Counted from the first letter of the stretch, positions 43,405 to 54,420 are shown. The stretch is 64,000 nt of DNA from Panacagrimonas sp965216845 (GCA_965216845.1 OZ244200.1:2480001-2544000); one strand, 5' to 3'. Program-made: numbers and translations. The notes: generated from the sequence alone by a model not told the origin.

Positions 43405-44609
43405 ATCATCTGGATCTGGACGCGATCCGCGCTGATTTTCCGATTCTCGCCGAGCCGGTTCACGGCAAGCGGCTGGCCTATCTGGACAACGCCGCCACCA
43501 CGCAAAAGCCCGCGGCGGTTCTGGACGCCCTGGATCATTATTACCGGCACGATAATTCCAACGTCCATCGCGCGGTGCATGAATTGGCGGCACGGGCCAC
43601 CACCAGATACGAAGCCGCGCGTGATCGCATCGGACGCTGGTTTGGCTGTTCGCGCGAGGAAGTGATCTTCACGCGCGGCACGACCGAGGCGATCAATCTG
43701 GTCGCCCGCAGTTTTCTTGCGCCGCGCTTGCGCGACGGTGACCAGGTACTGCTCACCGGCATGGAACATCACTCCAATATCGTGCCCTGGCAGTTGGCCG
43801 GCGCACGCACGGTCGCCGCCGAGGTCAAGGACGACGGATCGCTGGACCTCGAGGATTGGCGTGGCAAACTCAATGACAAAACGCGCCTGGTGTCGGTGGC
43901 GCATGTGTCCAACAGCCTGGGCACCGTCAACCCGATCCAGACTATGATCGCCGAGGCACATGCCCGCAACATCCCGGTGTTGATCGACGGTGCCCAAGCC
44001 ACCGCACACACGCCCGTCAACCTGCATCACTTGGGCGCTGACTTCTACGCCGCCTCCGCGCACAAGGCCTATGGCCCGACAGGCTTTGGTTGTCTACTGG
44101 CCAGACGCGAACATCTCGAAACGATGCTGCCCTGGCAGGGCGGCGGCGACATGATCGAAACGGTGAGCTTTGCGCAGAGCACCTGGAACGAGCTGCCCTA
44201 CAAATTTGAGGCCGGCACCCCGGATATTTCCGGCGCCATCGGCTTTGCCGCAGCGCTGGACTGGATCGAAGGCATAGGACTTGATGCCATTCACAAACAT
44301 GAGCAGGCGCTGCTGGCGTACGCCACGCCACGCATGCAAGCCATCGACGGTCTGCGTCTGGTGGGCACTGCGGCACAAAAAGCCGGGGTTCTGTCGTTTG
44401 TGATGCAACAGGCTCACCCGCAGGACATCGGTTCGATTCTGGATATGGAAGGCGTCGCCATCCGTACCGGACACCACTGCACCATGCCGCTGATGCAGCG
44501 CTTCGGACTGCCCGCCACCGCGCGCGCTTCGCTGGCGGTGTACAACGGCACCGATGACATCGACCAGTTGATCGCAGGGCTGCAAAAAGTCGTCAAATTG
44601 TTTGCCTGA
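43401..44609 (+). CDS. sufS: Cysteine desulfurase SufS
   Basis: 402 residues from the ATG at 43401 (MNHLDLDAIRADFPIL); the earlier frame is inside sufD. PLP is held by Lys222 in SAHKAYGPTG, preceded by VLIDGAQATAHTPVNLHHLGADFYA. The persulfide cysteine is Cys360 in RTGHHCTMPLM, followed by RASLAVYNGTDDIDQLIAGLQKV. It delivers sulfur to SufBCD. The partner SufE, and SufA, are not found in this window. The next gene, 47 nt downstream, encodes a sensor protein and is probably a separate unit. Confidence 0.97.
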   Translation: MNHLDLDAIRADFPILAEPVHGKRLAYLDNAATTQKPAAVLDALDHYYRHDNSNVHRAVHELAARATTRYEAARDRIGRWFGCSREEVIFTRGTTEAINLVARSFLAPRLRDGDQVLLTGMEHHSNIVPWQLAGARTVAAEVKDDGSLDLEDWRGKLNDKTRLVSVAHVSNSLGTVNPIQTMIAEAHARNIPVLIDGAQATAHTPVNLHHLGADFYAASAHKAYGPTGFGCLLARREHLETMLPWQGGGDMIETVSFAQSTWNELPYKFEAGTPDISGAIGFAAALDWIEGIGLDAIHKHEQALLAYATPRMQAIDGLRLVGTAAQKAGVLSFVMQQAHPQDIGSILDMEGVAIRTGHHCTMPLMQRFGLPATARASLAVYNGTDDIDQLIAGLQKVVKLFA

Positions 44610-44656
44610 ACCACGTCTCGGGCATGCGATGATGTAAGCATCATCCGTCCCTGGTT

Positions 44657-46984
44657 TTGACTACGCGCGTGCCGAAACAACCGTCCAGCCCATCGCCGCG
44701 GCGGATCAACCTGCAGCTTTCCAGTCTGAACTGGCGCCTGGCCGTCGGCTTTGTGACCATTGGCGTGGCCAGCGCCGTGCTTTGGTTCTGGATCACACCC
44801 TGGTTCGTGACCGGCGCCCAGACCTCGGCGGCGACGCCTGATTCCTCAACACAGGCGCAGGCCCGCGCGCGGTCGGTCATCAGCTTGATGGCTCGCAGTC
44901 ACGCCTTGGCAAGCGCCATCGCCACTGAATACCAGAACAGCACCGCCTCGCTCAACACGCGCCGTATGCAGACGCTGGTTTCAGCCAGCGGCCTGGAACG
45001 CACGCTGAGCAGCGTCGGTATCTGGCCACGACCCAACCCCAGCTCGAAGCCACCCGGGCAAGCCAGCCGCCTCTGGACCTTGAGCGACAACGGCGAGTTG
45101 CAATATCGCGTGGAATATCAGGATCCGCGCGCCATCGCCTACTGGCGCGAGGCCTGGTACACGCCAGCGCCGTATGTGCGAGACAACAGATGCTATTGGA
45201 CGCCGGTTTACAAAGACGCGCTGCTCAAAAAGCCGGTCGTGACTTGCAGCCTGCGCATGGCAAAGGACCAGCGCTTCACCGGCGTGGTAACGGTCACGCT
45301 CAAACCCGCGACTTTTGACACCGACCCAGCGAACGCAGGCAGCAATGCTTACACGCTGTTGATTGACGGCATGGGCAGGATTCTCGGCGCACCCAGCGCT
45401 CACCGGCAATGGCGCAACAAGACCCTGGCGCAAGTGGGGCAACAGCACACCGGTTTGCAAGCGCTGGCGGTCAAAGATCATCGGCAGTCCCTGGATTTTC
45501 TAAAAGCCGCGTCGCGATCCGCCCATTACGACGAAGCGATCATCACGCGGCTACAACAGCGCACGCGTGACTTGGGACTGAACGAGGCCACAGCAGCGCT
45601 GTCGTCCGTGTGGCATCGCCCGCGCACTTCGACAACGCTCGGTGAACCCACGCCGCTGGCAGCCGACCCGATTCTCCATACCGCTGGTCGCGCCTGGTTG
45701 AATAGCCTGCCGAACAGCCATTGGAAGCTATGGACGATTGAACGCGCGCCCAGCCCAGCCCATAAGCACCGCATGGTCGGCGGCCTGATTTTTCTGTGCC
45801 TGCTTGGCGTCAGCCTGGTTCTTGCCTTTGTGCTTTGCCACAAGCTGCTGACCCTGCGGCTACAGCGCATGCTGACAAGGCTACAAAGCGCCAGAAACCT
45901 GGATGAGGCGATATTGCTGCGCCTGCAAGACACAAAAAAGGATGAGATCGGTCGCCTGGCAGCGATCTACGATCAGCGCGCCGATCAATTGCAGGAAATG
46001 CAGGACCAGATCGAACAACTCAATGCCAGGCTGGTACTGGAAAGCGGCGCCCGCGCTCGCGCTGAAGCCAAAGCCGAAGCCGAAGCCGAGCAAGTAACGT
46101 CAAACCACGGCCTGCCGCATCAGACGACAACCCCCGAATCGAACACACCAAACGCGCCGTCCCCCAGCCTCAAGCGCCACGCGGCAGCGGCCAGCACCGA
46201 CAGTGACGATGCGCATCGCGCCCGTCAGTGGGTCCGTCAAATCGATCGGGCGCTGGACAACGGGCAACTGCACTTGAGCTCGCAGTGCATCATCGGCGGA
46301 AGCCGACAGCCGCAAAGCGGCGGTATCTGGGAAATCACCGCCGCACTGGAAGATGAGGAAGGATTCTGGAATCACTCCGCCGATTTCATGCACGTGGCCG
46401 AAGATTCGGCGGCGGTCTCGGCGCTGGATCGGTGGACCCTGCAAAACGGGCTGGCACACCTGGCCAAGCACCCCGAACTGTTGCCCGGTCTTGCATTGTG
46501 CGTGCTGCCCGCGCACGAGGCGAGCCTGAGTGACGGTTCGCTGATCGATCAACTGCTGACCGATCTGGACGCCCACAAGCACATTCCGCCAACCACGATC
46601 GCTTTCGTGTTGCGTCGCCACAGCCTGCAGAACAAGCAAGTGGCGAGCATCAGCTTCGCGCGTGCCTTACATGACGCCGGTTGCAAGCTGATCTGCGCGC
46701 TGTGGCCGAATGTCGCTGACGATGACATCGAGCTGCTGCGCAAGCTGAAGCCGGATGGTCTGCGCATGGATTCGGCTGATTTTCGTTCGATTGAAGATCC
46801 ATCAGCGCCGGTACGTCAAGCCGCCAAACGCTGCCTGGAACAAGCACAATCGCTGAGCAATCTGGTCTTGATTGAAAACGTGGACACGCCGGAACTCGCC
46901 CAGGCCTGGCGCGAACTGGGGGCAGACTACCTGCAGGGCGATGCGGTTTCCCGCAGCTCGCCCATCCTGTTCTCGCGCGACTAA
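44657..46984 (+). CDS. Membrane sensor with Cache-like periplasmic domain, HAMP-like linker and degenerate EAL domain
   Basis: 775 residues; the start (TTG at 44657 or GTG at 44669) is uncertain because neither has a ribosome site. One membrane helix lies near residues 29-47 and a second near 373-397, enclosing a ~320-residue periplasmic domain with Cache-like features (YWREAWYTPAPYVRDNRCYWTPVYKD). A HAMP-like stretch and an Ala/Glu-rich coiled coil (about 400-475) follow. The last ~250 residues align by eye with EAL domains (LKPDGLRMDSADF, LIENVDTPELAQ, GADYLQGDAVS). The catalytic EAL triplet and DDFGTG motif are absent, so it is probably a c-di-GMP-inactive effector. No GGDEF domain is seen. 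Confidence 0.8.
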   Translation: MTTRVPKQPSSPSPRRINLQLSSLNWRLAVGFVTIGVASAVLWFWITPWFVTGAQTSAATPDSSTQAQARARSVISLMARSHALASAIATEYQNSTASLNTRRMQTLVSASGLERTLSSVGIWPRPNPSSKPPGQASRLWTLSDNGELQYRVEYQDPRAIAYWREAWYTPAPYVRDNRCYWTPVYKDALLKKPVVTCSLRMAKDQRFTGVVTVTLKPATFDTDPANAGSNAYTLLIDGMGRILGAPSAHRQWRNKTLAQVGQQHTGLQALAVKDHRQSLDFLKAASRSAHYDEAIITRLQQRTRDLGLNEATAALSSVWHRPRTSTTLGEPTPLAADPILHTAGRAWLNSLPNSHWKLWTIERAPSPAHKHRMVGGLIFLCLLGVSLVLAFVLCHKLLTLRLQRMLTRLQSARNLDEAILLRLQDTKKDEIGRLAAIYDQRADQLQEMQDQIEQLNARLVLESGARARAEAKAEAEAEQVTSNHGLPHQTTTPESNTPNAPSPSLKRHAAAASTDSDDAHRARQWVRQIDRALDNGQLHLSSQCIIGGSRQPQSGGIWEITAALEDEEGFWNHSADFMHVAEDSAAVSALDRWTLQNGLAHLAKHPELLPGLALCVLPAHEASLSDGSLIDQLLTDLDAHKHIPPTTIAFVLRRHSLQNKQVASISFARALHDAGCKLICALWPNVADDDIELLRKLKPDGLRMDSADFRSIEDPSAPVRQAAKRCLEQAQSLSNLVLIENVDTPELAQAWRELGADYLQGDAVSRSSPILFSRD

Positions 46985-48675
46985 ATCAATTCTTCAATCC
47001 GCAACTCCAGGTTTTCCCGGCCCTGCCAACGGTTGATTTCCAGCCCATAAAGCGCGTGAACCCCGCCCTGCCGGCGGATTTGTTCAACCCCGCCAAAGTG
47101 AATCGCCGTCAGCGTCCGGTGCCCGTCGGCGCGCAGCCGATAACGGACATGTCTTTGATCGGCGCCCACCACTCTGGCATCCAGCACTTCAAACGGATCG
47201 TCGAACAAGGGCGCCGGAATCCCCTGCCCCCAGGGTCCGCCGTGCTGAATCGCCAACGCGGTTTCCAGATTCAGTTCCGACGGCAGCAACGCGCCGTCGG
47301 ACCAGCGCCGCCGTTGCAAGGCTTCGGCCGACAAAACGTCTTTGCAATGGGCGTTGAAGGCCGCGCCAAACGCCTGCAGATGGGCGGCGCGCAGGCTCAG
47401 GCCGGCGGCCATGGCGTGACCGCCGAATTTGTCCAACATGCCCGGATGTGCGCTATCAATTGCCGCCAGCGCATCACGCAGATGCAGGCCATCGATGGTC
47501 CGCGCCGAGCCCTTGAGCATGCCGTCCTCTTGCGCTGGCGCCAACGCCACCACCGGACGGTGCATGACTTCTTTGACCTTTGACGCCACCAGACCGACGA
47601 TGCCCTCGTGCCAGTCCGCATCGTGCACGCAAATGCCAATTTGATCGGCGTCCAGTCGGCGAGTGATCTGCGCCAGGGCTTCCTCGCTCATCTGCGCCTG
47701 CATCTGACGGCGTGAACGGTTGATGTCGTCCAAAGCCTTGGCCAGCGGCTCGGCAGTGGCCCGATCCGGCGCGAGCAGGCATTCAATGCCGATGCGCATG
47801 TCATCCAGACGACCGGCCGCGTTGATGCGCGGCCCCAGCGCAAAGCCCAGATCGCTGGCGCTGAGCTCGCTTGGCTCTCGGCCCGCCAATCCGAGCAGGG
47901 CGGACAAGCCGGGCCGAAGACGACCGCTGCGCATGCGGCGCAAGCCCTCATGTACCAGAATCCGATTGTTCTGATCCAGCGGCACCAGATCGGCCACCGT
48001 GCCCAGCGCCACCAGGTCCAGCAGTGAGGACAGCGCCGGTTGCGCCGACGCTGCGAATCGACCTTCGTCGCGCAGTCGCTGACGCAAGCGCATCAACAGG
48101 TAAAACACCACACCAACGCCGGACAAGCACTTGCTGGGAAAGGAACAGTCCGCCTGATTCGGGTTGACGATCGCGTCCGCCGCCGGCTTCTGCTCCCCCG
48201 GTAGATGATGATCGGTCACCACCACCCGCATCCCCAACTGTTTGGCGCAGGCAACCCCGGACAGGCTGGCGATGCCGTTATCGACGGTAATCAGCACACC
48301 GGCTTGTTTTTGCGCCGCCATCTCCGCCAGTTGCGGCGAAAGACCGTAGCCCATGGTGAGGCGATTGGGCACCACATAATCCAGCGCCTCCAGACCCAGC
48401 ATGCGCAAGCCGAGCATCGCCACCGCAACCGCGGTCGCACCGTCGGCATCGTAATCGCCGGCAATCACCACCTTCGCCTTGCGATCGATGGCCTCGACCA
48501 GGACCGATACCGCCGTGTCGATGTCCTTGAGGCGATCCGGCGGCAACAGGGCGGACAGGCTGCGCTCATGCTGCGCATCATTGATGATCCCGCGCGCCGC
48601 CAATACACGCCCCAGCACCGGGTGGGTGCCAGGCTCAAACTGATGCGCAGGGACTACGCGGCGCTGAAAGCTCAC
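46981..48675 (-). CDS. recJ: Single-stranded-DNA-specific exonuclease RecJ
   Basis: 564 residues, near the usual ~570. It is a 5'-3' ssDNA exonuclease for recombination and mismatch repair. DHH-phosphoesterase motifs are present: DYDADGATAV at residues 74-83, TVDNGIAS near 131 and TDHHLPGE at 154-161. The DHHA1 and C-terminal OB-like regions include DKFGGHAMAAGLSL. The start is a GTG at 48675. It converges on the EAL-like gene with a 4-nt overlap of stop codons, and follows the SPOR-protein gene by 16 nt on the same strand. Confidence 0.96.
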   Translation of the reverse strand: MSFQRRVVPAHQFEPGTHPVLGRVLAARGIINDAQHERSLSALLPPDRLKDIDTAVSVLVEAIDRKAKVVIAGDYDADGATAVAVAMLGLRMLGLEALDYVVPNRLTMGYGLSPQLAEMAAQKQAGVLITVDNGIASLSGVACAKQLGMRVVVTDHHLPGEQKPAADAIVNPNQADCSFPSKCLSGVGVVFYLLMRLRQRLRDEGRFAASAQPALSSLLDLVALGTVADLVPLDQNNRILVHEGLRRMRSGRLRPGLSALLGLAGREPSELSASDLGFALGPRINAAGRLDDMRIGIECLLAPDRATAEPLAKALDDINRSRRQMQAQMSEEALAQITRRLDADQIGICVHDADWHEGIVGLVASKVKEVMHRPVVALAPAQEDGMLKGSARTIDGLHLRDALAAIDSAHPGMLDKFGGHAMAAGLSLRAAHLQAFGAAFNAHCKDVLSAEALQRRRWSDGALLPSELNLETALAIQHGGPWGQGIPAPLFDDPFEVLDARVVGADQRHVRYRLRADGHRTLTAIHFGGVEQIRRQGGVHALYGLEINRWQGRENLELRIEELI

Positions 48676-48691
48676 GCCAGCCGATCAGCGT

Positions 48692-49516
48692 TCAAGGCGG
48701 CACAACGCTGGACGCCATGCCGGCCGCCGCCAGCTGCTTCTTGACGGCGTCCGCCTTGCCACGTGCATAGGGGCCGCTGCGCACGCGATACAAAGCCCCT
48801 TTCGAAGTCTCGGCCGGCGAAATGATGCTGTTGACGCCAATCGCCCTGAGCTTGCCGCGAACCCGTTCGGCATTGTCCAGCATGCCGTAGGCTCCCACCT
48901 GAACGTACCAATTTCCGCCCGCGTCGCTCGGCACTGGCGGCGGCGCTGCTGGCTTGGGTGGTTCTTCGGGCGCCGGTTTGGGCGTCGGCGGTTTTGTTGG
49001 CGCAGGCTTGGGTTTTGGCGGTGGCGATTCGGCTGCAAGCCGCTCTGGTTTTTTCTCCGGCGCGGGCTTTGGTGGCGGTGGTAGCGGTGGTGGTTTTTCA
49101 GCGCGCGGTTGCACGATCTCCTCGCGCGGCGCGGGCTTGCTTTTTTGCGTCGTGGCTCTGCTTTGCGGCGGCGCATCGCTCGGTGGCGACGGCGGCGGCA
49201 ACACGCTGGGGGCCGCAGGCGCCGGATCCGGCTGATCTGCAAACGCGCCAACGTCGTCGTAGCCCTGCTCGGCCGGCGTCGCAAAGCGCATTTCCGATTC
49301 CTGCGGCAGTGGTGGCGCCTTCGGCGGATCGCTCTGTTTTTCCGCGCGCCGTTGCTCGACGAAGCCTTCTGGAGATGACAAGTCCATCGCCAGCACCGGC
49401 GGTTGCTCCTCGGCACCGGGAAACAGCCCCGGTCGCGGCAGAATCCAGCTCAACGCAAGCGCCAGCAGCAGCAGACATAAAATGCCGAGCAGACGTTGGA
49501 GCAACAAATCATCCAT
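48692..49516 (-). CDS. SPOR-domain membrane protein (DedD-like)
   Basis: 274 residues. One N-terminal membrane helix (residues ~8-26, LLGILCLLLLALALSWIL) is followed by a ~150-residue Pro/Lys/Glu-rich linker. The C-terminal SPOR domain (about 195-270) reads GGNWYVQVGAYGMLDNAERVRGKL, then GALYRVRSGPYARGKADAVKKQL. SPOR domains bind glycan strands lacking stem peptides at the septum. DedD follows folC in many gammaproteobacteria, and here the gene overlaps folC by 8 nt, which supports the DedD-like assignment. The cvpA and purF genes that often follow are replaced by recJ. Confidence 0.9.
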   Translation of the reverse strand: MDDLLLQRLLGILCLLLLALALSWILPRPGLFPGAEEQPPVLAMDLSSPEGFVEQRRAEKQSDPPKAPPLPQESEMRFATPAEQGYDDVGAFADQPDPAPAAPSVLPPPSPPSDAPPQSRATTQKSKPAPREEIVQPRAEKPPPLPPPPKPAPEKKPERLAAESPPPKPKPAPTKPPTPKPAPEEPPKPAAPPPVPSDAGGNWYVQVGAYGMLDNAERVRGKLRAIGVNSIISPAETSKGALYRVRSGPYARGKADAVKKQLAAAGMASSVVPP

Positions 49517-50795
49517 GCCTTATTGAACCAGATTCGAGCGCCGCGGCAACGGTGAGAAACGAGCCGGTGACCAGTACGCACTGCTGGTCGGCGCAACGTG
49601 CCTGCGCCTGCGTCAAGGCTTGCGCCATGTTGGCATGACAGCTGCCATCCAATCCGGCGGCCCGCGCACGACGCGCCAGCGCCTGGGCGTTGAGCGCGCG
49701 CGGATCATCCAGGCCCACGAAATGGCAATGGCGCACCGCTGGCTTGAGTGCTCGGCAGAAATCTTCCACCGGCTTGTCGCGCAACATGCCAAGCACCAGC
49801 GCGACATCGCCCTGGCCCTGTAATTGGTGCAGGTTCTCCAGCAGCGCCTGCGCGGCCTGCAGGTTGTGCGCAACGTCCAGAATGAGCTTGCCGCGACGTT
49901 CAAAGCGCCCCGCCAGACGCGCACCGGTCAAACCCCTGGCGATGCTCGCCGAATCAACATGCACTTTGGGTGCCAGCGCCTTGAGTGCCGCAATCACGCC
50001 GGCGGCGTTGCGAAGCTGAAACGCGCCGGAAAAGTTCGGAAACGGCAAGTCCGACAACGCCTGATCACGACCGCGCCAGCGCCATGCGGCATGGGTCACG
50101 CTGATCCGGAAATCAACACCAAAGCGCTGCAGATCAGCGCCAATCTTGCGCGCGTGCGCCGCAACGCTGGGTGGCGGCGCCGGGTCGGCGCAGATCGCGG
50201 CCCGCCCGGCGCGGAAGATGTGTGCCTTTTCCCAGCCGATGGCGTGGCGATCGTCTCCCAGCCATTGGCTGTGATCAATATCGATGCTGGTCAGCAACGC
50301 CGCGTCGGCGTCCATCAGATTGACGGCGTCCAGACGACCGCCCAGACCCACTTCCAGCACCTGTACATCCACCGCCTGCTGTTGGAACCACCATAGGGCC
50401 GCCAAGGTACCGAATTCGAAATAGGTCAGCGTGACATCCTTGCGTGCGGCTTCCACCGCCGCAAAGGCGGCACACAAACCCGCGTCCTCAATCGGTTGCC
50501 CGTCAATACGGATGCGTTCGTGATAGCGCAGCAGGTGCGGCGAGGTATACAGGCCGGCCCGATAACCTGCGGCGCGCAATATTTCCGCAGCCATGGTTGC
50601 GGCCGAACCCTTGCCGTTGGTGCCGCCGACGGTCAGCGTCACCGGCGCCGGCGCCGGCCGCAGCAGCCGGCGGGCGACGACCCGCACCCGCTCCAGGCCC
50701 AGTGCGATGGATTCCGGATGTATTTGCCGTTGCCAGGCCAGCCAGTCATCAACGCTGGCTTCGGCCGCGGGGCGCCGCGCGCCCGAATCAGGCAG
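49509..50795 (-). CDS. folC: Bifunctional folylpolyglutamate/dihydrofolate synthase FolC, apparent CTG start
   Basis: 428 residues if started at the CTG at 50795. The P-loop GGTNGKGSAA is then at about residues 57-66, followed by YTSPHLLRYHERIRIDG, LEVGLGGRLDAVN and SIDIDHSQWLGDD. The first ATG/GTG/TTG in frame is the GTG at 50687. Translation upstream of it gives DDWLAWQRQIHPESIALGLERV, which is the conserved FolC N-terminus. The only near-cognate candidate is the CTG inside the end of accD, preceded by GAGGT at about 8 nt. Length from CTG fits the family (~420); from GTG it would be 392. The enzyme adds glutamate to folates. Confidence 0.9.
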   Translation of the reverse strand: MPDSGARRPAAEASVDDWLAWQRQIHPESIALGLERVRVVARRLLRPAPAPVTLTVGGTNGKGSAATMAAEILRAAGYRAGLYTSPHLLRYHERIRIDGQPIEDAGLCAAFAAVEAARKDVTLTYFEFGTLAALWWFQQQAVDVQVLEVGLGGRLDAVNLMDADAALLTSIDIDHSQWLGDDRHAIGWEKAHIFRAGRAAICADPAPPPSVAAHARKIGADLQRFGVDFRISVTHAAWRWRGRDQALSDLPFPNFSGAFQLRNAAGVIAALKALAPKVHVDSASIARGLTGARLAGRFERRGKLILDVAHNLQAAQALLENLHQLQGQGDVALVLGMLRDKPVEDFCRALKPAVRHCHFVGLDDPRALNAQALARRARAAGLDGSCHANMAQALTQAQARCADQQCVLVTGSFLTVAAALESGSIRHG

Positions 50796-51663
50796 CGTCT
50801 TGCACCTCGCCGCTGCCGTGCGTGAGGATGGACAGCATGCGATGGATCTTCTCCCTTAGCTCACGACGGTCGACAATCATGTCGATGGCGCCATGCTCGA
50901 GCAGGAACTCCGCGCGCTGAAAGCCCTCCGGCAGTTTTTGCCGCACGGTCTGGGCGATGACGCGCGGTCCGGCGAATCCGATCAGAGCCTTGGGTTCAGC
51001 GATGTGAATATCACCCAGCATCGCAAGACTGGCGGATACCCCGCCCATGGTGGGATGCGTCAATACCGAAATGAACGGCAAACCGCGTTCCGACAGCCGC
51101 GCCAAAGCCGCCGAGGTCTTGGCCATTTGCATCAGGGAAAACAGCGACTCCTGCATGCGCGCGCCACCGCTGGCGCCAAAACACACCAGTGGGACGCCGT
51201 GCTCCAGACAGGCATCCACCCCGCGCACGAATTTTTCGCCGACGACGCTGCCCATGGATCCGCCCATGAAACCGAATTCAAACGCCGCACACACCAGCGG
51301 CAATTGCAGCAGGCTGCCACGAATCACGATCAGCGCTTCTTTTTCCGCAGTGTCACTCTGCGCTTCCTTGAGGCGCTCGGTGTACTTGCGCGAATCCTTG
51401 AATTTGAGCGGGTCCAGCGGCCTGATATCCGTACCGATTTCCTCTTGTGGCTCGGCGTCCAGGAAATGCTTGAGCCGCGCCCGCGCGGTAATGGGACGAT
51501 GCGTCCCACACTTGGGGCAGACTTCCAGCGTGCGTTCCAGCTCGGCCCGATAGAGCACCGACTCACAGCTTTCGCACTTGGTCCAGAGCCCCTCCGGTAC
51601 GTTGTGCTTGCGGACCCCCGCCTTCAACAGCTTTGACCCAGAAATCTTGTCCAGCCAAGTCAT
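50788..51663 (-). CDS. accD: Acetyl-CoA carboxylase carboxyltransferase subunit beta
   Basis: 291 residues from the ATG at 51663 (MTWLDKI), the normal AccD length; a longer frame to 51714 is unsupported. The N-terminal zinc ribbon has Cys30, Cys33, Cys49 and Cys52 (KCESC, VCPKCG). The crotonase-like carboxyltransferase core contains GFMGGSMGSVVGEKF, FGASGGARMQES and LTHPTMGGVSASLAMLGD. With AccA (not in window) it forms malonyl-CoA for fatty acid synthesis. It sits between trpA and folC, an order conserved in gammaproteobacteria, and its end overlaps the probable folC start. Confidence 0.97.
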   Translation of the reverse strand: MTWLDKISGSKLLKAGVRKHNVPEGLWTKCESCESVLYRAELERTLEVCPKCGTHRPITARARLKHFLDAEPQEEIGTDIRPLDPLKFKDSRKYTERLKEAQSDTAEKEALIVIRGSLLQLPLVCAAFEFGFMGGSMGSVVGEKFVRGVDACLEHGVPLVCFGASGGARMQESLFSLMQMAKTSAALARLSERGLPFISVLTHPTMGGVSASLAMLGDIHIAEPKALIGFAGPRVIAQTVRQKLPEGFQRAEFLLEHGAIDMIVDRRELREKIHRMLSILTHGSGEVQDAA

Positions 51664-51749
51664 TGGAACTCGTTCCCTTCTGGCAATGTGTGCGTCTCGC
51701 GGCGTTGCCAGCACCGCGCGCTGATTGGTCGAATGCCCTGCAGTTTATA

Positions 51750-52570
51750 TTAACCCGAACTTGAACTGTTCAGCGCATTCAAGGCCTTACGCATAGCATG
51801 CAAACCGGCGTGCAGGATGGCCGGCAATTGCTCCGGCGTCCGCTGGTGTTTGTCGATTTCCGACACCAACGCGCTGCCCACGACGACGGCGTCGGCGACC
51901 GCGCCCACCGCCGCCGCCGACTGTGCGTCGCGGATTCCGAAGCCGACCGCGATCGGCAATTTCGTTTGCGCCCGAATCTCGGTGAGCTTGGCCGTTACCG
52001 CCGCCACATCCAGATTGGCCGAGCCGGTCACGCCCTTGAGCGACACGTAATAAAGATAGCCGCTGGCCTGCTCGCTGACCGCGCGAATGCGCTGCACGGA
52101 ACTGGTGGGGGCCAGCAAAAATATGCAATCCAAACCAGCGGATTTGAGCGTCGGCGTGAAGTCCGGCGCTTCTTCGACCGCCAGATCCACTACCAGCACG
52201 CCATCAACCCCGGCTTGCGCCGCCTGTTGCGAGAACTGCTCGGCCCCCATGCGCTCAATCGGGTTCAGATAACCCATCAGCACCACCGGCGTTTGGCTGT
52301 CCTGCTGGCGAAAGCTTTCCACCATGCGCAGTACATCACGCAGGCGCGTGCCCTGCGCCAGCGCGCGCTCACAGGCGAGCTGGATGACCGGGCCGTCCGC
52401 CATCGGATCGGAGAACGGCACGCCGAGTTCGATCACATCCGCGCCCGCCTTGACCAGCGCGTGCATCAGGGCAACGGTGTGATCCGGGTGCGGATCGCCG
52501 GCGGTGATGTACGGCACCAGGCCTTTTCGCCCTGTCGCGCGCAAGGCGTCCATTCGACGCTTGAGGCGGC

Positions 52571-52574
<4 letters not shown>
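51750..52574 (-). CDS. trpA: Tryptophan synthase alpha subunit
   Basis: 274 residues. The catalytic acids fall at the canonical positions, Glu49 (VIELGVPF) and Asp60 (DPMADGP). QAGVDGVLVVDLAVEEAPDF and the phosphate-binding GFGIRDAQSAAA are also typical. It cleaves indole-3-glycerol phosphate and channels indole to TrpB. Its start overlaps the trpB stop by 4 nt (52571-52574). An 86-nt gap separates its stop from accD. Confidence 0.98.
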
Positions 52575-53769
<1,195 letters not shown>

Positions 53770-53773
<4 letters not shown>

Positions 53774-54420
53774 TGATTGGAGAGCGCCGCGTCGGCTGCA
53801 CGCACCGCGTCGATAAATGCCCGCATCAAGGCCGGATCCTTGACACCCGGAGCGGATTCAATGCCGCTGGACACGTCCACGGCGTAGGGACGCACTATTC
53901 TAATCGCCTCGCCCACATTGGCCGCGCTCAGGCCGCCGGCGAGTATCAGACGATCACGTGAATCATCCGGAATGACGCCCCAATCAAAGGTGCTTCCGGT
54001 TCCGCCCAGACCGCCGGGATCATGGCTGTCCAACAAGATGGCGCGCGCCGACGGATAATGGGAAATCTGCGCTTGCAACACCTCGCCCGATTTGGCGGAA
54101 AGCGCCTTGAAATAGGGTAAGCCCGCCGCCTCACACTGCGCGGACGATTCGTCGCCGTGGAATTGCAACAGCTCGGGTCGCAACGCATTGATGACGGCTT
54201 CCAGCATTTCGGCGTCCGCATCCGACAACAGCGCCACGCTGCTGACAAAGGCGGGCAAGGCGTTTGTCAATGCGGCCGCCTGGGCGGGTTCGATAAAGCG
54301 CTTGCTTTTCGGAACACAAACAAAACCCACCGCGTCCACCCCCAGGCGCACGGCTTCCTGCATATCCTGCATGCGGGTGATCCCGCAAAATTTCACTCGG
54401 GTGCGTCGGTGCTGTTTCAA
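53770..54420 (-). CDS. trpF: Phosphoribosylanthranilate isomerase
   Basis: 216 residues. The (beta/alpha)8 barrel has the catalytic cysteine early (VKFCGITRMQDM, Cys12) and the family strands AVGFVCVPKSKRFI, LLQFHGDESSAQCE and LAGGLSAANVGEAI with the phosphate-binding glycines. The catalytic aspartate lies in the ILLDSHDPGG region. It converts phosphoribosylanthranilate to the carboxyphenylamino intermediate. Its start overlaps the truA stop (54417-54420) and its stop overlaps the trpB start, so expression is coupled on both sides. Confidence 0.97.

Noticed and set aside
44657..46984. Active c-di-GMP phosphodiesterase
   Set aside because: The C-terminal domain lacks the EAL triplet and DDFGTG loop, so it is described as degenerate instead.
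48954..49638. Gly- or Arg-rich frames opposite the SPOR protein gene
   Set aside because: They mirror the Pro/Lys-rich linker codons and have no independent support.
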